Below are positions 36,993 through 45,238 of a DNA stretch of 64,000 nt, piece after piece (position 1 is the stretch's first letter; each line of letters begins with the position of its first letter). The notes under the pieces were generated by a model. That model saw only the letters and a list, made by a program, of their open reading frames with translations, made no database searches and was not told where the DNA came from. Source of the DNA: Winogradskyella litoriviva (GTDB lineage Bacteria; Bacteroidota; Bacteroidia; Flavobacteriales; Flavobacteriaceae). The stretch lies in the NCBI RefSeq assembly GCF_013249065.1, contig NZ_JABRWQ010000006.1, positions 248,001-312,000 of the forward strand, in the 5' to 3' direction. A program made the translations under genes and the position numbers.

Positions 36993-37671
36993 AATCTTCT
37001 TGATTTACAGTAAATATTTCTATGTGGTTGGGCTCGTCATTTATTCTTGACGTAAATTGAACAACAGAACCAAGTGGCACTTTAAAATCGCCCGTTTCAC
37101 CTGTATCATTAGCATCTAAATGCCCTATAAATTGCTGATCTACTTCACATAAACTTTGATTTACATTTAGGGTTTCTTCATCATATACCTCAACACAATA
37201 GTTTGCTATATATTTAAAATTATAGTATAATGTATTTTCTTCACTGCTTGTCTTTGTGATATTGAAAGTAATATTAGAAAGCTTACTTAATGTTATTGTA
37301 GGAACCGAAAAAACCAAATCTGAAGGCACATACTCTAGCGTATTAGTTTGATAAACATAGAGTGAATATTCTTCTGTTGCTTTCACCTCTACTGTAAATT
37401 CATCATCTCTAGCAAGAACTGAAGTCACAGAAAAATTACCTTGAGTATCACTAAAATTATGACCTAACATTTTTTTATCTAATTCTGAAGGTGTGGGCAA
37501 TCCTCCTCCTTTATTGGCGTAAACTAAGATTTCAGCATTTGCTATAGGAGTTCCGTCATTATCTAATACCTTACCATTTACCAAAACTCTAATATCACTT
37601 TCTAGTACTAATGGATCACAACCGAATATTAAAATAAAGAAGCAAAGCCAAAATATTTTTTGAATTTTCAT
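36970..37671 (-). CDS. Lipoprotein with an N-terminal carboxypeptidase-regulatory-like domain
   Basis: A 233-residue surface or periplasmic lipoprotein with lipobox IFGC (Cys18). The mature start VLVNGKVLDNDGTPIANAEI is a carboxypeptidase regulatory-like (CarboxypepD_reg) beta-sandwich, common in Bacteroidota surface proteins. The remaining beta-rich part has no clear match. Its end overlaps the beta-barrel gene by 23 bases, so the lipoprotein and barrel are probably a functional pair in the outer membrane. Confidence 0.78.
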   Translation of the reverse strand: MKIQKIFWLCFFILIFGCDPLVLESDIRVLVNGKVLDNDGTPIANAEILVYANKGGGLPTPSELDKKMLGHNFSDTQGNFSVTSVLARDDEFTVEVKATEEYSLYVYQTNTLEYVPSDLVFSVPTITLSKLSNITFNITKTSSEENTLYYNFKYIANYCVEVYDEETLNVNQSLCEVDQQFIGHLDANDTGETGDFKVPLGSVVQFTSRINDEPNHIEIFTVNQEDYVFEFSY

Positions 37672-37743
37672 GATTTTGATTTATTACTACACTAATTAAG
37701 ATGATAAAAGTAAGAAAAGGTTGCGTCTAAAATTAAAATAAAA

Positions 37744-37767
37744 AAGCCGCTTCTTTTGAAACGGCTT
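37744..37767 (-). terminator. Terminator after the small secreted protein gene
   Basis: AAGCCG and CGGCTT form a stem around a 12-base loop; on the minus strand a run of six T follows. It begins five bases after the stop codon of the gene ending at 37772. Confidence 0.75.
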
Positions 37768-37771
37768 ATAA

Positions 37772-38296
37772 TTAATCTTCAGTAAAAGGAGGAGGTGGAC
37801 AAACAGGAAATACAAATTGTTTTGGAATTTCTTTATTTTTTTCAGTATAATAAAAGCCAAAAATGTGTTTCCACCAACTTTTAAGAGCATCTTGCTCTGT
37901 AAATAAATATGTGTTTTTAATTTTATAAATCTCACCTGATATATCTATGCTTACAACTGCAGCAAAATAATACTCAAAGCTTTTTTCATCAGTTCTTCGG
38001 TAAGCAAATAAGTTAAAAGCATATAAGTTTGAATTAACGGAAGGCTCTATAAAACTTCCTATAATAATATCTGGATGTTTTTTAAGTGCTTCTTTATATT
38101 CAACTAGTCTTTTATACGTATACGTTCCTTTTGGTGGTTTTGAATTTTCTAAAAACTCAATGTCTCCATTTTTAAGATTTTTAGTAAAATCTCGTCCTAA
38201 GGAATCAACTACATTATAATTGATTTCATTTTGAGAATAACTACTAAAAACAATGGTTAATGCACAAAAAAACGTAACAACTATTTTACTTATCAC
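37772..38296 (-). CDS. Small secreted protein, 174 aa, unknown family
   Basis: The GTG at 38296 gives a good signal peptide (MISKIVVTFFCALTIVFSSYSQ, cleaved near Gln22); a TTG at 38317 would overlap the upstream aldehyde dehydrogenase gene by 11 bases and add seven residues. The mature part has mixed alpha/beta segments (RLVEYKEALKKHPDIIIGSF, FEYYFAAVVSIDISGEIYKI) and ends in a proline run (CPPPPFTED). No known domain is recognised. It is 11 bases from the aldehyde dehydrogenase stop and probably co-transcribed with it. Confidence 0.65.
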   Translation of the reverse strand: MISKIVVTFFCALTIVFSSYSQNEINYNVVDSLGRDFTKNLKNGDIEFLENSKPPKGTYTYKRLVEYKEALKKHPDIIIGSFIEPSVNSNLYAFNLFAYRRTDEKSFEYYFAAVVSIDISGEIYKIKNTYLFTEQDALKSWWKHIFGFYYTEKNKEIPKQFVFPVCPPPPFTED

Positions 38297-38306
38297 AAAA
38301 GGCTTA

Positions 38307-39860
38307 TTACAAATCAAACTTAATGCCTTGTGCTAATGGTAATTCATCAGAATAGTTAACTGTATTTGTTTGTCTTCTCATATATACTTTCCAAGCATCA
38401 GAGCCAGACTCACGTCCACCACCAGTTTCTTTTTCGCCTCCAAATGCACCACCAATCTCAGCACCAGATGTTCCTATGTTTACATTAGCAATTCCACAAT
38501 CTGAACCTGCATAAGATAAGAACTTCTCAGCCTCTTTCATTTCATTGGTCATAATGGCTGAAGATAAGCCTTGTGCTACTCCATTTTGTTTTTCAATAGC
38601 ATTTTCAACATCACCAGAATATTTCATGAGATATAAAATAGGCGCAAAAGTTTCGTGTTGTACTATTTCAAAATGATTTTCTGCTTCAATAATTGCTGGT
38701 TTTACATAGCAACCAGATTCATAACCTTCGCCTTCTAACACTCCACCTTCAACCAAAACATTTCCGCCTTCTGCTTTTGCTTTTTCAATAGCTGATAAAT
38801 AAGTATTTACAGCATCTTTGTCAATTAATGGACCTATATGATTTTTTTCATCTAAAGGATTTCCTATTGTTAATTGACCATAAGCACCAACAATAGCATC
38901 ACGTACTTTATCGTAAACTGATTCGTGAATAATTAGTCTTCTTGTAGAAGTACAACGTTGTCCACATGTTCCAACAGCACCAAATACAGCACCAGGAACT
39001 ACAACTTTTAAATCTGCAGTTGGCGTGATAATAATAGCATTGTTTCCGCCTAATTCTAATAAAGATTTACCAAAACGTTGCGCAACTGTTGTCCCAACAA
39101 TACGACCCATTCTAGTTGAACCTGTAGCAGATACAAGCGGAATTCTAGTATCTGTAGTCATCATTTCACCAACTTTATAATCACCATTAATGATACAAGA
39201 AATCCCTTCTGGCAAGTTATTTTCTTTTAAAATGCCTGCAATAATGTTTTGACAAGCAATAGAACATAAAGGTGCTTTTTCTGAAGCTTTCCACACGCAG
39301 ACATCACCACAAATCCAAGCTAGAGCTGTATTCCAAGCCCAAACTGCAACCGGAAAGTTAAAAGCCGAAATAATACCAACAACACCTATTGGATGCCATT
39401 GTTCTCTCATTACGTGACCTGGTCTTTCCGAGGGAATGGTTTGCCCATTTAATTGCCTAGATAACCCAACAGCAAAATCACAGATGTCAATCATTTCTTG
39501 TACTTCTCCGTAACCTTCTTGCAGAGATTTACCCATTTCGTAAGAAACGAGTTTCCCTAAAGGTTCTTTTAAATTTCTTAATTTATTACCAAACTGGCGT
39601 ACAATTTCTCCACGTTGTGGTGCTGGCACATCTCTCCATGATTTGAATGCCTTTGTTGCCGCATCCATAACCTTGTCGTAATCTGCTCTAGTAGTTGATA
39701 CAACCTTCCCAATTAATTGGCCATCAACAGGAGAAAAACTTTCAATAATCTCTCCATTAGAAAAATTATTAGATCCTGTGGATGTACCTTCGTTAACTTC
39801 TTTAACACCTAACTGTTTTAAAGCCTCTTTTATTCCGAAATCGGTAGCAATTGCCTCCAT
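38307..39860 (-). CDS. Aldehyde dehydrogenase, ALDH7 (alpha-aminoadipic semialdehyde dehydrogenase) type
   Basis: A 517-residue NAD-dependent cytosolic enzyme. The whole sequence follows the ALDH7/antiquitin pattern: FSPVDGQLIGKV, the cofactor segment PVAVWAWNTALAWICGDVCV with VWKASEKAPL, catalytic Glu in LLELGGNNA and catalytic Cys303 in TCGQRCTSTRR. ALDH7 enzymes oxidise alpha-aminoadipic semialdehyde in lysine breakdown and can act on other aldehydes. No other lysine catabolism gene is next to it, so the pathway is inferred from family only. Confidence 0.93.
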   Translation of the reverse strand: MEAIATDFGIKEALKQLGVKEVNEGTSTGSNNFSNGEIIESFSPVDGQLIGKVVSTTRADYDKVMDAATKAFKSWRDVPAPQRGEIVRQFGNKLRNLKEPLGKLVSYEMGKSLQEGYGEVQEMIDICDFAVGLSRQLNGQTIPSERPGHVMREQWHPIGVVGIISAFNFPVAVWAWNTALAWICGDVCVWKASEKAPLCSIACQNIIAGILKENNLPEGISCIINGDYKVGEMMTTDTRIPLVSATGSTRMGRIVGTTVAQRFGKSLLELGGNNAIIITPTADLKVVVPGAVFGAVGTCGQRCTSTRRLIIHESVYDKVRDAIVGAYGQLTIGNPLDEKNHIGPLIDKDAVNTYLSAIEKAKAEGGNVLVEGGVLEGEGYESGCYVKPAIIEAENHFEIVQHETFAPILYLMKYSGDVENAIEKQNGVAQGLSSAIMTNEMKEAEKFLSYAGSDCGIANVNIGTSGAEIGGAFGGEKETGGGRESGSDAWKVYMRRQTNTVNYSDELPLAQGIKFDL

Positions 39861-40176
39861 ATATGTTTAAATTTTAAGAATTATTAAATTTCTACGCGAA
39901 GTTACTAATAAAAACTCAATTTTAACTGTAGCATTAGTTCCATAAAACTCTTATTTAACAATCGTAAAAATTCTAAATATTTAAAAATATTAAATCATTG
40001 TAAAAAGCTTAATTTAAAAATTTTTGAAATTATATTTAAATGTTTATAGTTTTATATGTAACATTTTAATAACTTTAAATACAAATAGTTACCAGATTAA
40101 TTTTAAAGTTAATTTGGTATTGACCAACCTCAACTACAACCATTGACCTAATTTGCTTTCAACTTAAAGAAAGTAA
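39861..40176. other. AT-rich intergenic region upstream of the DUF6090 locus
   Basis: No gene, tRNA or repeat family member could be recognised in these 316 bases. The region is strongly AT-rich and lies between the divergent aldehyde dehydrogenase and DUF6090 locus, so it should hold promoters for both. A weak minus-strand box (TAACTTCG) lies about 40 bases before the dehydrogenase start. I do not see a strong TAnnTTTG box for the plus strand. Confidence 0.4.
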
Positions 40177-40377
40177 ATGACTAGATTATTTTGTCGTTCT
40201 CCACTACGATTATTCTTCGAAAAAAAATTTTCGCAATACACAACCTATGCTATAAACGAAGCTATCCTTATAGCTATAGATATCCTCATTCCCCTTAAAA
40301 CTAATAATAACAACTCACTTAAAGTTGTTAAACCCTTGGTGAAATTACTGAAATCGATAACTCCATCAGCTAATTAA
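40177..40377 (+). pseudogene. Decayed DUF6090 copy (N-terminal remnant)
   Basis: A 66-codon frame starting MTRLFCRSPLRLFFEKKFSQ aligns without gaps to the first 46 residues of the six DUF6090 proteins downstream. Compared with the copy at 45231, I count 22 of 46 identical residues, including KFS, YAI, the E of the GE pair, and the membrane pattern IL..I.IL with LI and NN. Key residues are lost (GE becomes NE, VIG becomes AID, NNWN becomes NNNN) and the C-terminal domain is replaced by about 20 unrelated residues. It therefore looks like a remnant of a former array member, not a functional gene; a divergent short protein is the alternative. Confidence 0.6.
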
Positions 40378-40411
40378 ATTTTTCAAATAAACTGATTAAA
40401 TCAACAAAACC

Positions 40412-40747
40412 ATGAAAAACAAAAAACCAAACTGGACCAAAGCGGAATTACAAATTTATATTATGCTACTCTGTGCTAATGCAGATAAAACAGAAACCGA
40501 AGAAGAGTTAGACATGATTCAAAGCAAAACATCAAAAAAAACCTTTCTTAAAATGCATAAGAAATTCCATAAGCATTCTGAAAAAAAGCGATTAGACAAA
40601 ATTGAAAAGGTAATTAATAACCACGATTACAGCCAGATGGAACTTGCAGCTTTTAGAAGAGAAATGTATAAGATATTCTTTTCGGATTGCAGTTTTAGTA
40701 TGATGGAAGAACGTTTAGACATGACCTTGGATAATATACTTTACTAA
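40412..40747 (+). CDS. Small helical protein, TerB-like, coupled to the DUF6090 array
   Basis: A 111-residue soluble all-helical protein. The segment IYIMLLCANADKTETEEELD followed by MIQSKTSKKTF resembles the start of TerB/DjlA-like domains, in which an acidic helix turn binds metal in tellurite-resistance proteins. The rest is highly charged (KKFHKHSEKKRLDKIEKV, SFSMMEERLDM). The last base of its stop is the first base of the next ATG (TAATG), so it is translated together with the first DUF6090 protein. The TerB-like relation is tentative and rests on pattern only. Confidence 0.65.
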   Translation: MKNKKPNWTKAELQIYIMLLCANADKTETEEELDMIQSKTSKKTFLKMHKKFHKHSEKKRLDKIEKVINNHDYSQMELAAFRREMYKIFFSDCSFSMMEERLDMTLDNILY

Positions 40748-41502
40748 TGATTAAATTTTTTAGAAAAATAAGATACAACCTGTTAGAAAAAGGCAAAACT
40801 AGTAAGTACTTTAAATACGCCATTGGCGAAATTTTCCTTGTGGTGATTGGTATTCTCATTGCTCTTCAAATTAATAATTGGAATCAAAAACGTCTTCAAA
40901 AACTCACATTAAGCAATTACTACGAACGCATGCACGAAGAGTTAGAGAGTAGTCGTAACGAATTAGACAATTTAATTTTTGGCATTGATAGTTTAGTAAT
41001 ACTAAATACAAAAACGCTTGAAATATTAAATTCTAACAACAAAGATTCTTTACCAACACTGCAAAAAACCTTAGGTGCATTAGGTACAGCTTGGGGCAAT
41101 AACTTTAATTATCCAATTGTCCAAGAGTTTATGAATGAAGGCTATTTAACTAAAGTAAATAATAGCAAAATTAAAGACGAGTTGCAAGCCTTTAGTTTTC
41201 AATTAAACTGGTTTAAGACTCTTGATAAAGGAATAGGCGATCAATATTCATTGACCATAGAGCCTTTTATAAATAAACATCTTAATTACTCACAAATTGC
41301 TCTAGATAGGTATAAAAATACCCTCGTATCTGGAGGACCTGAAACAGATTTTGAATGGCTATTTAATAATTTAGAAGCATGGAATATCATAACCCTTAAG
41401 TTAGAGTTACTTGTAACCCAAAAGGAAGGTTTAAAAGAATTTAAATCCATGAGAGAGCGCCTAACCAATTTATTAAGTTCAGAGCTAAACTTGAAATTAT
41501 GA
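40747..41502 (+). CDS. DUF6090 family membrane protein, copy 1
   Basis: A 251-residue protein with the DUF6090 architecture. A basic N-terminal segment (MIKFFRKIRYNLLEKGKTSK) leads to one membrane helix (GEIFLVVIGILIALQINNWN, about residues 27-46) and a mostly helical extracytoplasmic or cytosolic domain (residues 50-251) unlike those of the other copies. The start overlaps the stop of the TerB-like gene and the end overlaps the next copy by 4 bases (ATGA). Function is unknown. Orientation of the C-terminal part across the membrane is not determined by the sequence; the positive N-terminus favours an outside C-terminus. Confidence 0.85.
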   Translation: MIKFFRKIRYNLLEKGKTSKYFKYAIGEIFLVVIGILIALQINNWNQKRLQKLTLSNYYERMHEELESSRNELDNLIFGIDSLVILNTKTLEILNSNNKDSLPTLQKTLGALGTAWGNNFNYPIVQEFMNEGYLTKVNNSKIKDELQAFSFQLNWFKTLDKGIGDQYSLTIEPFINKHLNYSQIALDRYKNTLVSGGPETDFEWLFNNLEAWNIITLKLELLVTQKEGLKEFKSMRERLTNLLSSELNLKL

Positions 41503-42281
41503 TAAAATTCTTTAGAAAAATTAGACAAAATTTACTCTCAGAAGGTAAGACTGGGAAGTACTTTAAATACGCCATTGGCGAAATTATCCTAGTCGTAATA
41601 GGAATTTTAATTGCACTTCAAATCAATAATTGGAACGAAAACAGAAAGAATAAGCAATATGAACAAAACTATCTGCAAAGAATTCTATCTGATTTAAACA
41701 AAGACCAAGCAGAGCTTGAGATGCATTTTAATACAGACACTCTAAAACTAGATGCATTTACACAGATAATACATATACAAAAGACTAATTCAATTAAATC
41801 TAATCAACAAGCTTTTTTAGCGGCTTTAAACAGCGTTAAAAGTACCAATTGGTTTGAAGGGAATGACGTGGTATTCAATGAAATGAAATTTTCTGGTAAG
41901 CTAGCGCTAATCGCTTCAGAGGATATAAGAGATAGTATACAAAACTATTATAAGCAAGTAGAAGAAGTTATAAAACAAGAAAATAGTTTCATTACTGCAC
42001 AAGTAAATGCGTATCATAAGGTTTATGAATATATGGACTATGCCTTTATAATTGAGGCTTCTAGGATACCTAGATGGAATTCTAACACTAATGATGTCAC
42101 TTATGAAGACATAATTAACTTTTATGATAACTTAAATGAAGTTCAAAAGAATGAAAATTATAAGGATTTAACATTAATAAAAGATTACATTTTGCGTAGT
42201 AACAAGGTTAGAGTTACCCTTGACGAAAAAGGTAAAGCAACAATTAAACTCATAAAAGATTACTTAGAAAAGAAGAAATAA
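41499..42281 (+). CDS. DUF6090 family membrane protein, copy 2
   Basis: A 260-residue paralog. The N-terminal block (MIKFFRKIRQNLLSEGKTGK, then YAIGEIILVVIGILIALQIN) is nearly identical to the other copies, while residues 55-260 differ, with a long helical start (NKQYEQNYLQRILSDLNKDQ) and a charged end (KATIKLIKDYLEKKK). It overlaps copy 1 by four bases and is followed by copy 3 after 25 bases. The family has no assigned function. Tight packing suggests an operon covering at least copies 1-3 and the TerB-like gene. Confidence 0.85.
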   Translation: MIKFFRKIRQNLLSEGKTGKYFKYAIGEIILVVIGILIALQINNWNENRKNKQYEQNYLQRILSDLNKDQAELEMHFNTDTLKLDAFTQIIHIQKTNSIKSNQQAFLAALNSVKSTNWFEGNDVVFNEMKFSGKLALIASEDIRDSIQNYYKQVEEVIKQENSFITAQVNAYHKVYEYMDYAFIIEASRIPRWNSNTNDVTYEDIINFYDNLNEVQKNENYKDLTLIKDYILRSNKVRVTLDEKGKATIKLIKDYLEKKK

Positions 42282-42306
42282 CAGCATAAAAATTAAAATT
42301 TAAGCA

Positions 42307-43053
42307 ATGATTAAGTTTTTTAGACACATTAGAAAAAAGCTACTCTCTGAAAACAAAATAGGCAAATACCTTAAATATGCCATTGGTGAGATTGTGCTTG
42401 TTGTTGTAGGGATTTTAATTGCCCTACAACTAAACAATCTCAATGATGAACGGAAAACTGAAAATTTAAGGCAAGTATATTATAAACAATTACTACAAGA
42501 TTTTGAGAACGACAAAGCATATATAAAAGAGCATTCTTCAAAAATAGATTCTAATATGGTAAAATTTAGAGCTTTTAAAGACAACTATAATCAGCCAAAC
42601 TTACCAATAATTGAAATAGTTTCTGCAACTGGAAATTTAGATTGGCAACTTTATAATGTTCAATTCAAAACTAATACGGTAAATACGTTACAGAATACTG
42701 GTGACATCAAATTAATACCACCAACCATTAGGGAACAAGTAATCCGTTTAGATAAATATAAAGAAGAAACAGAAGAGGCTTCTGAATACAATAATGGTGA
42801 AGCTGGTAAAGCGGGTGCAACGGCAGCTAATAGATATGGGAGTCCAGAATTTGCCTATAAAAACATACAAAATCAACCCAAACTGCGGGAACGGGTATTT
42901 GAAGAAAAAAACTTAATAGAGCTTCTTATTAACTTCGAAAGGTGCCAACATATGAAGGCTAAATCGGAACAAGGAAGCCTTATAAGATTTAAGAAAATTC
43001 TATCTGATATGGAAGAAATTGAAATTCTTATTAATAAGGAATTAAAAAAATAA
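42307..43053 (+). CDS. DUF6090 family membrane protein, copy 3
   Basis: A 248-residue paralog that forms a close pair with copy 4: the same length, no gaps, and shared segments such as NNLNDERKTENLRQVYYKQL and TGDIKLIPP. The N-terminal block and membrane helix follow the family pattern, with LNNLND replacing the usual INNWNE. The last 60-70 bases are almost identical to those of copy 4 (two differences), while the middle has diverged strongly. A structured palindromic element separates the two copies. Confidence 0.85.
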   Translation: MIKFFRHIRKKLLSENKIGKYLKYAIGEIVLVVVGILIALQLNNLNDERKTENLRQVYYKQLLQDFENDKAYIKEHSSKIDSNMVKFRAFKDNYNQPNLPIIEIVSATGNLDWQLYNVQFKTNTVNTLQNTGDIKLIPPTIREQVIRLDKYKEETEEASEYNNGEAGKAGATAANRYGSPEFAYKNIQNQPKLRERVFEEKNLIELLINFERCQHMKAKSEQGSLIRFKKILSDMEEIEILINKELKK

Positions 43054-43065
43054 CGAAAGCAAAAT

Positions 43066-43185
43066 AACGTGTATAATTCATTGTCCGGTTCGTGTGTATT
43101 GGGAAAATCCTACGGATTTTCCTCTGGTTCGTTTTCTTTTATTAAATTAGACCTAACCAACGTATCTAGCCATACACAACACGTT
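43066..43185. repeat. Structured palindromic element between DUF6090 copies 3 and 4
   Basis: AACGTGTATAAT at 43066-43077 and ATACACAACACGTT at 43172-43185 form imperfect terminal inverted repeats. A central perfect hairpin GGAAAATCC-TAC-GGATTTTCC lies at 43102-43122. The layout resembles the palindromic AACGT/ACGTT intergenic elements of flavobacterial genomes, or an attC-like folded site, and has no coding capacity. A small non-autonomous mobile element is another reading. Confidence 0.5.
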
Positions 43186-43213
43186 GTGCTTCATTTAAAC
43201 AAACCGCTATTCA

Positions 43214-43960
43214 ATGATAAAATTCTTTAGAAAAATTCGCCAAAACTTACTTTCAGAAGGTAAAACTGGAAAGTATTTTAAATATGCAGTCGGAGAAATT
43301 GTGTTAGTTGTGATTGGAATTTTAATTGCCCTTCAACTTAACAACCTCAATGATGAACGGAAAACTGAAAATTTAAGACAAGTTTATTATAAACAATTAT
43401 TAAGGGATTTTGAAAAAGACAAAAACTATATAAAAGAGGCTTCATTATCAATTGATTCTAATATGGTAAAATATAAAACCTATAAAGAAACCTTTAATCA
43501 ACCAAACCTTCCTACAATTCAAATAATTAATAATATTAGTAATTTAAATTGGTTCTTTAAAAATGTTCAATTCAAATCTAACACAATTTCAACTTTAGAA
43601 AACACTGGAGATATTAAACTAATACCACCTATTATTAGAGAAAAACTAATCAGTTTAGAAAAATATAAAGAAGAAACAGAAAATGTTTCTAAATACAATA
43701 ATGATAGAGCATCAAAAGCAGAATTTAATGCAAGTCAAATATATGGCAGTGTAGATTTTATATTTAAAAATATTAAAAACCAACCTAAACTATTAGAATG
43801 GGTATTTGAAAAAAATCGTCAAATAGAACTTCTTGTAGCATTTGAGTCCAGTCAAAATAACAAAGTAGATTCGGAAAAAGGAAGTCTTAAAAGATTTAAG
43901 AAAATTCTATCTGATATTGAAGAAATTGAAATTCTTATTAATAAGGAATTGAAAAAATAA
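43214..43960 (+). CDS. DUF6090 family membrane protein, copy 4
   Basis: A 248-residue paralog of copy 3. The N-terminal 20 residues (MIKFFRKIRQNLLSEGKTGK) match copy 2 rather than copy 3, while the segment after the membrane helix (NNLNDERKTENLRQVYYKQL) matches copy 3. This mosaic pattern suggests gene conversion within the array. The central part (about 85-200) has diverged from copy 3 at many positions without insertions or deletions. The ten bases before ATG (CGCTATTCA and context) are shared with copy 5. Function unknown. Confidence 0.85.
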   Translation: MIKFFRKIRQNLLSEGKTGKYFKYAVGEIVLVVIGILIALQLNNLNDERKTENLRQVYYKQLLRDFEKDKNYIKEASLSIDSNMVKYKTYKETFNQPNLPTIQIINNISNLNWFFKNVQFKSNTISTLENTGDIKLIPPIIREKLISLEKYKEETENVSKYNNDRASKAEFNASQIYGSVDFIFKNIKNQPKLLEWVFEKNRQIELLVAFESSQNNKVDSEKGSLKRFKKILSDIEEIEILINKELKK

Positions 43961-44000
43961 CGTAAACACAACATACTTTATTATTAAAAATCGCTATTCA

Positions 44001-45059
44001 ATGATAAAATTTTTTAGACGGATTAGACAAAATTTACTTTCCGAGAAACAAACAAGCAAATATTTTAAGTATGCCATTGGCGAAATTGTACTCGTAGTCA
44101 TTGGTATTTTAATTGCATTGCAAATTAATAACTGGAATGAAAAACGTAAAAACGAAAATAAGATAACAATAGTTTTAAAAGAGATACAAAAAGATTTAGA
44201 AGAAGATATTGTTAAATCTAAAGCGTTGTTTACTTACTATAACAAAAGAGACTCGATAATACAATTGGCTTTAGACAACAAATTAACACGAGAAAATTAT
44301 TTAAGTGCTAATAATTATGAATTCATATATGTTGCTATGAACGCTTTTCACCTTAAAATTCATGACAATGGTTATAAAAAGTTAACCGATAATATAGATA
44401 ATATACCAGAGAAGTATCAAGAATTAATTTCACCTCTAAATGAAATTTACATCTACAATAAGTACGAAATTGATAAATTCGACATCAGGATAGATAAAGT
44501 TACCGATCGTTTAATAGATAAGCTTGCAGATTCAAAGCCTTGGTATTACAGTCTTAACAAAAATATCAGCGATGATGCAATACACTTTTTTTTAAATGAT
44601 TCGTTATATAAAAATGACCTAGACATTTATAGAAACGCATCTGATAATTTAGGTAGGCATATCTCTAATTTTAATCAAAACGCAAGTAACGTTTATAAAA
44701 CTATTGCAGAACTAACAGGTTACTCAAAAACACTACCAGATTTTATACCTCATCATTTAATAGAACCAACACCACAAGATTTAGAGGCCATTATAGGCAA
44801 TTACAAAATGGTAAAATTCACAACGCTTACAGGTGAAGTCAGCCCGCTTGATGAACCTTGTACAATAATAGCAGGTAAACACAGCTTAGAGCTAACATTA
44901 GTAAACAGTAATAATACTATTTTTCTCTATTACAAAAGTAATTCTGAGTTGTATGATGAAGAAGCAATATCAACACTAGTAAAGAATGATAAAAACCAAG
45001 TTGTAAAAATCATATCAAAATTGGATGATGGAGAAGCTGAACTAATAAAAATAGAATAG
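44001..45059 (+). CDS. DUF6090 family membrane protein, copy 5, with extra C-terminal domain
   Basis: A 352-residue paralog, about 100 residues longer than the rest. The standard N-terminal block (MIKFFRRIRQNLLSEKQTSK) and membrane helix are followed by the usual helical region (to about 250). An added beta-rich C-terminal domain of about 90 residues (LEAIIGNYKMVKFTTLTGEV, LTLVNSNNTIFLYYKSNSE) resembles lipocalin- or hydrolase-tail-like small beta domains. This is the only member of the array with such a fusion. It is followed by the 39-residue microprotein gene. Confidence 0.83.
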   Translation: MIKFFRRIRQNLLSEKQTSKYFKYAIGEIVLVVIGILIALQINNWNEKRKNENKITIVLKEIQKDLEEDIVKSKALFTYYNKRDSIIQLALDNKLTRENYLSANNYEFIYVAMNAFHLKIHDNGYKKLTDNIDNIPEKYQELISPLNEIYIYNKYEIDKFDIRIDKVTDRLIDKLADSKPWYYSLNKNISDDAIHFFLNDSLYKNDLDIYRNASDNLGRHISNFNQNASNVYKTIAELTGYSKTLPDFIPHHLIEPTPQDLEAIIGNYKMVKFTTLTGEVSPLDEPCTIIAGKHSLELTLVNSNNTIFLYYKSNSELYDEEAISTLVKNDKNQVVKIISKLDDGEAELIKIE

Positions 45060-45118
45060 TATCTTTCTTTACGCATCTAAAACCGTAATTATTTTTTAAA
45101 ACACTAATTAGCCCAAAA

Positions 45119-45238
45119 ATGAACGGAATGAACATTGTAATGGTGATAACCATAATACTTTTCGCAAGATTAGGCATACACTTGTTCCAACTCTATAAAA
45201 AAGCTCAACAAGAAAAAAAAGATAAACAGAATGATTAA
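45119..45238 (+). CDS. 39-residue membrane microprotein within the DUF6090 array
   Basis: ATG 45119 opens a frame of 39 codons ending in TAA at 45236-45238. The product begins MNGMNIVMVITIILFARLGI, one hydrophobic helix, and continues HLFQLYKKAQQEKKDKQND, a basic, hydrophilic tail. Its stop overlaps the ATG of DUF6090 copy 6 by 8 bases, which suggests translational coupling and a real gene. It is far too short for usual gene finders. It could be a leader that controls copy 6 or a partner of the DUF6090 membrane helices. Confidence 0.55.
   Translation: MNGMNIVMVITIILFARLGIHLFQLYKKAQQEKKDKQND

Noticed and set aside
37696-37935. 79-codon minus-strand frame overlapping the small secreted protein gene
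   Set aside because: It is shifted against the gene with the signal peptide, contains the terminator hairpin, and its product is a Leu/Phe/Lys-rich shadow.
43066-43185. Integron attC site call
   Set aside because: Terminal repeats and folding are suggestive, but no integrase is in view and canonical core sites are not convincing, so only a structured element is reported.
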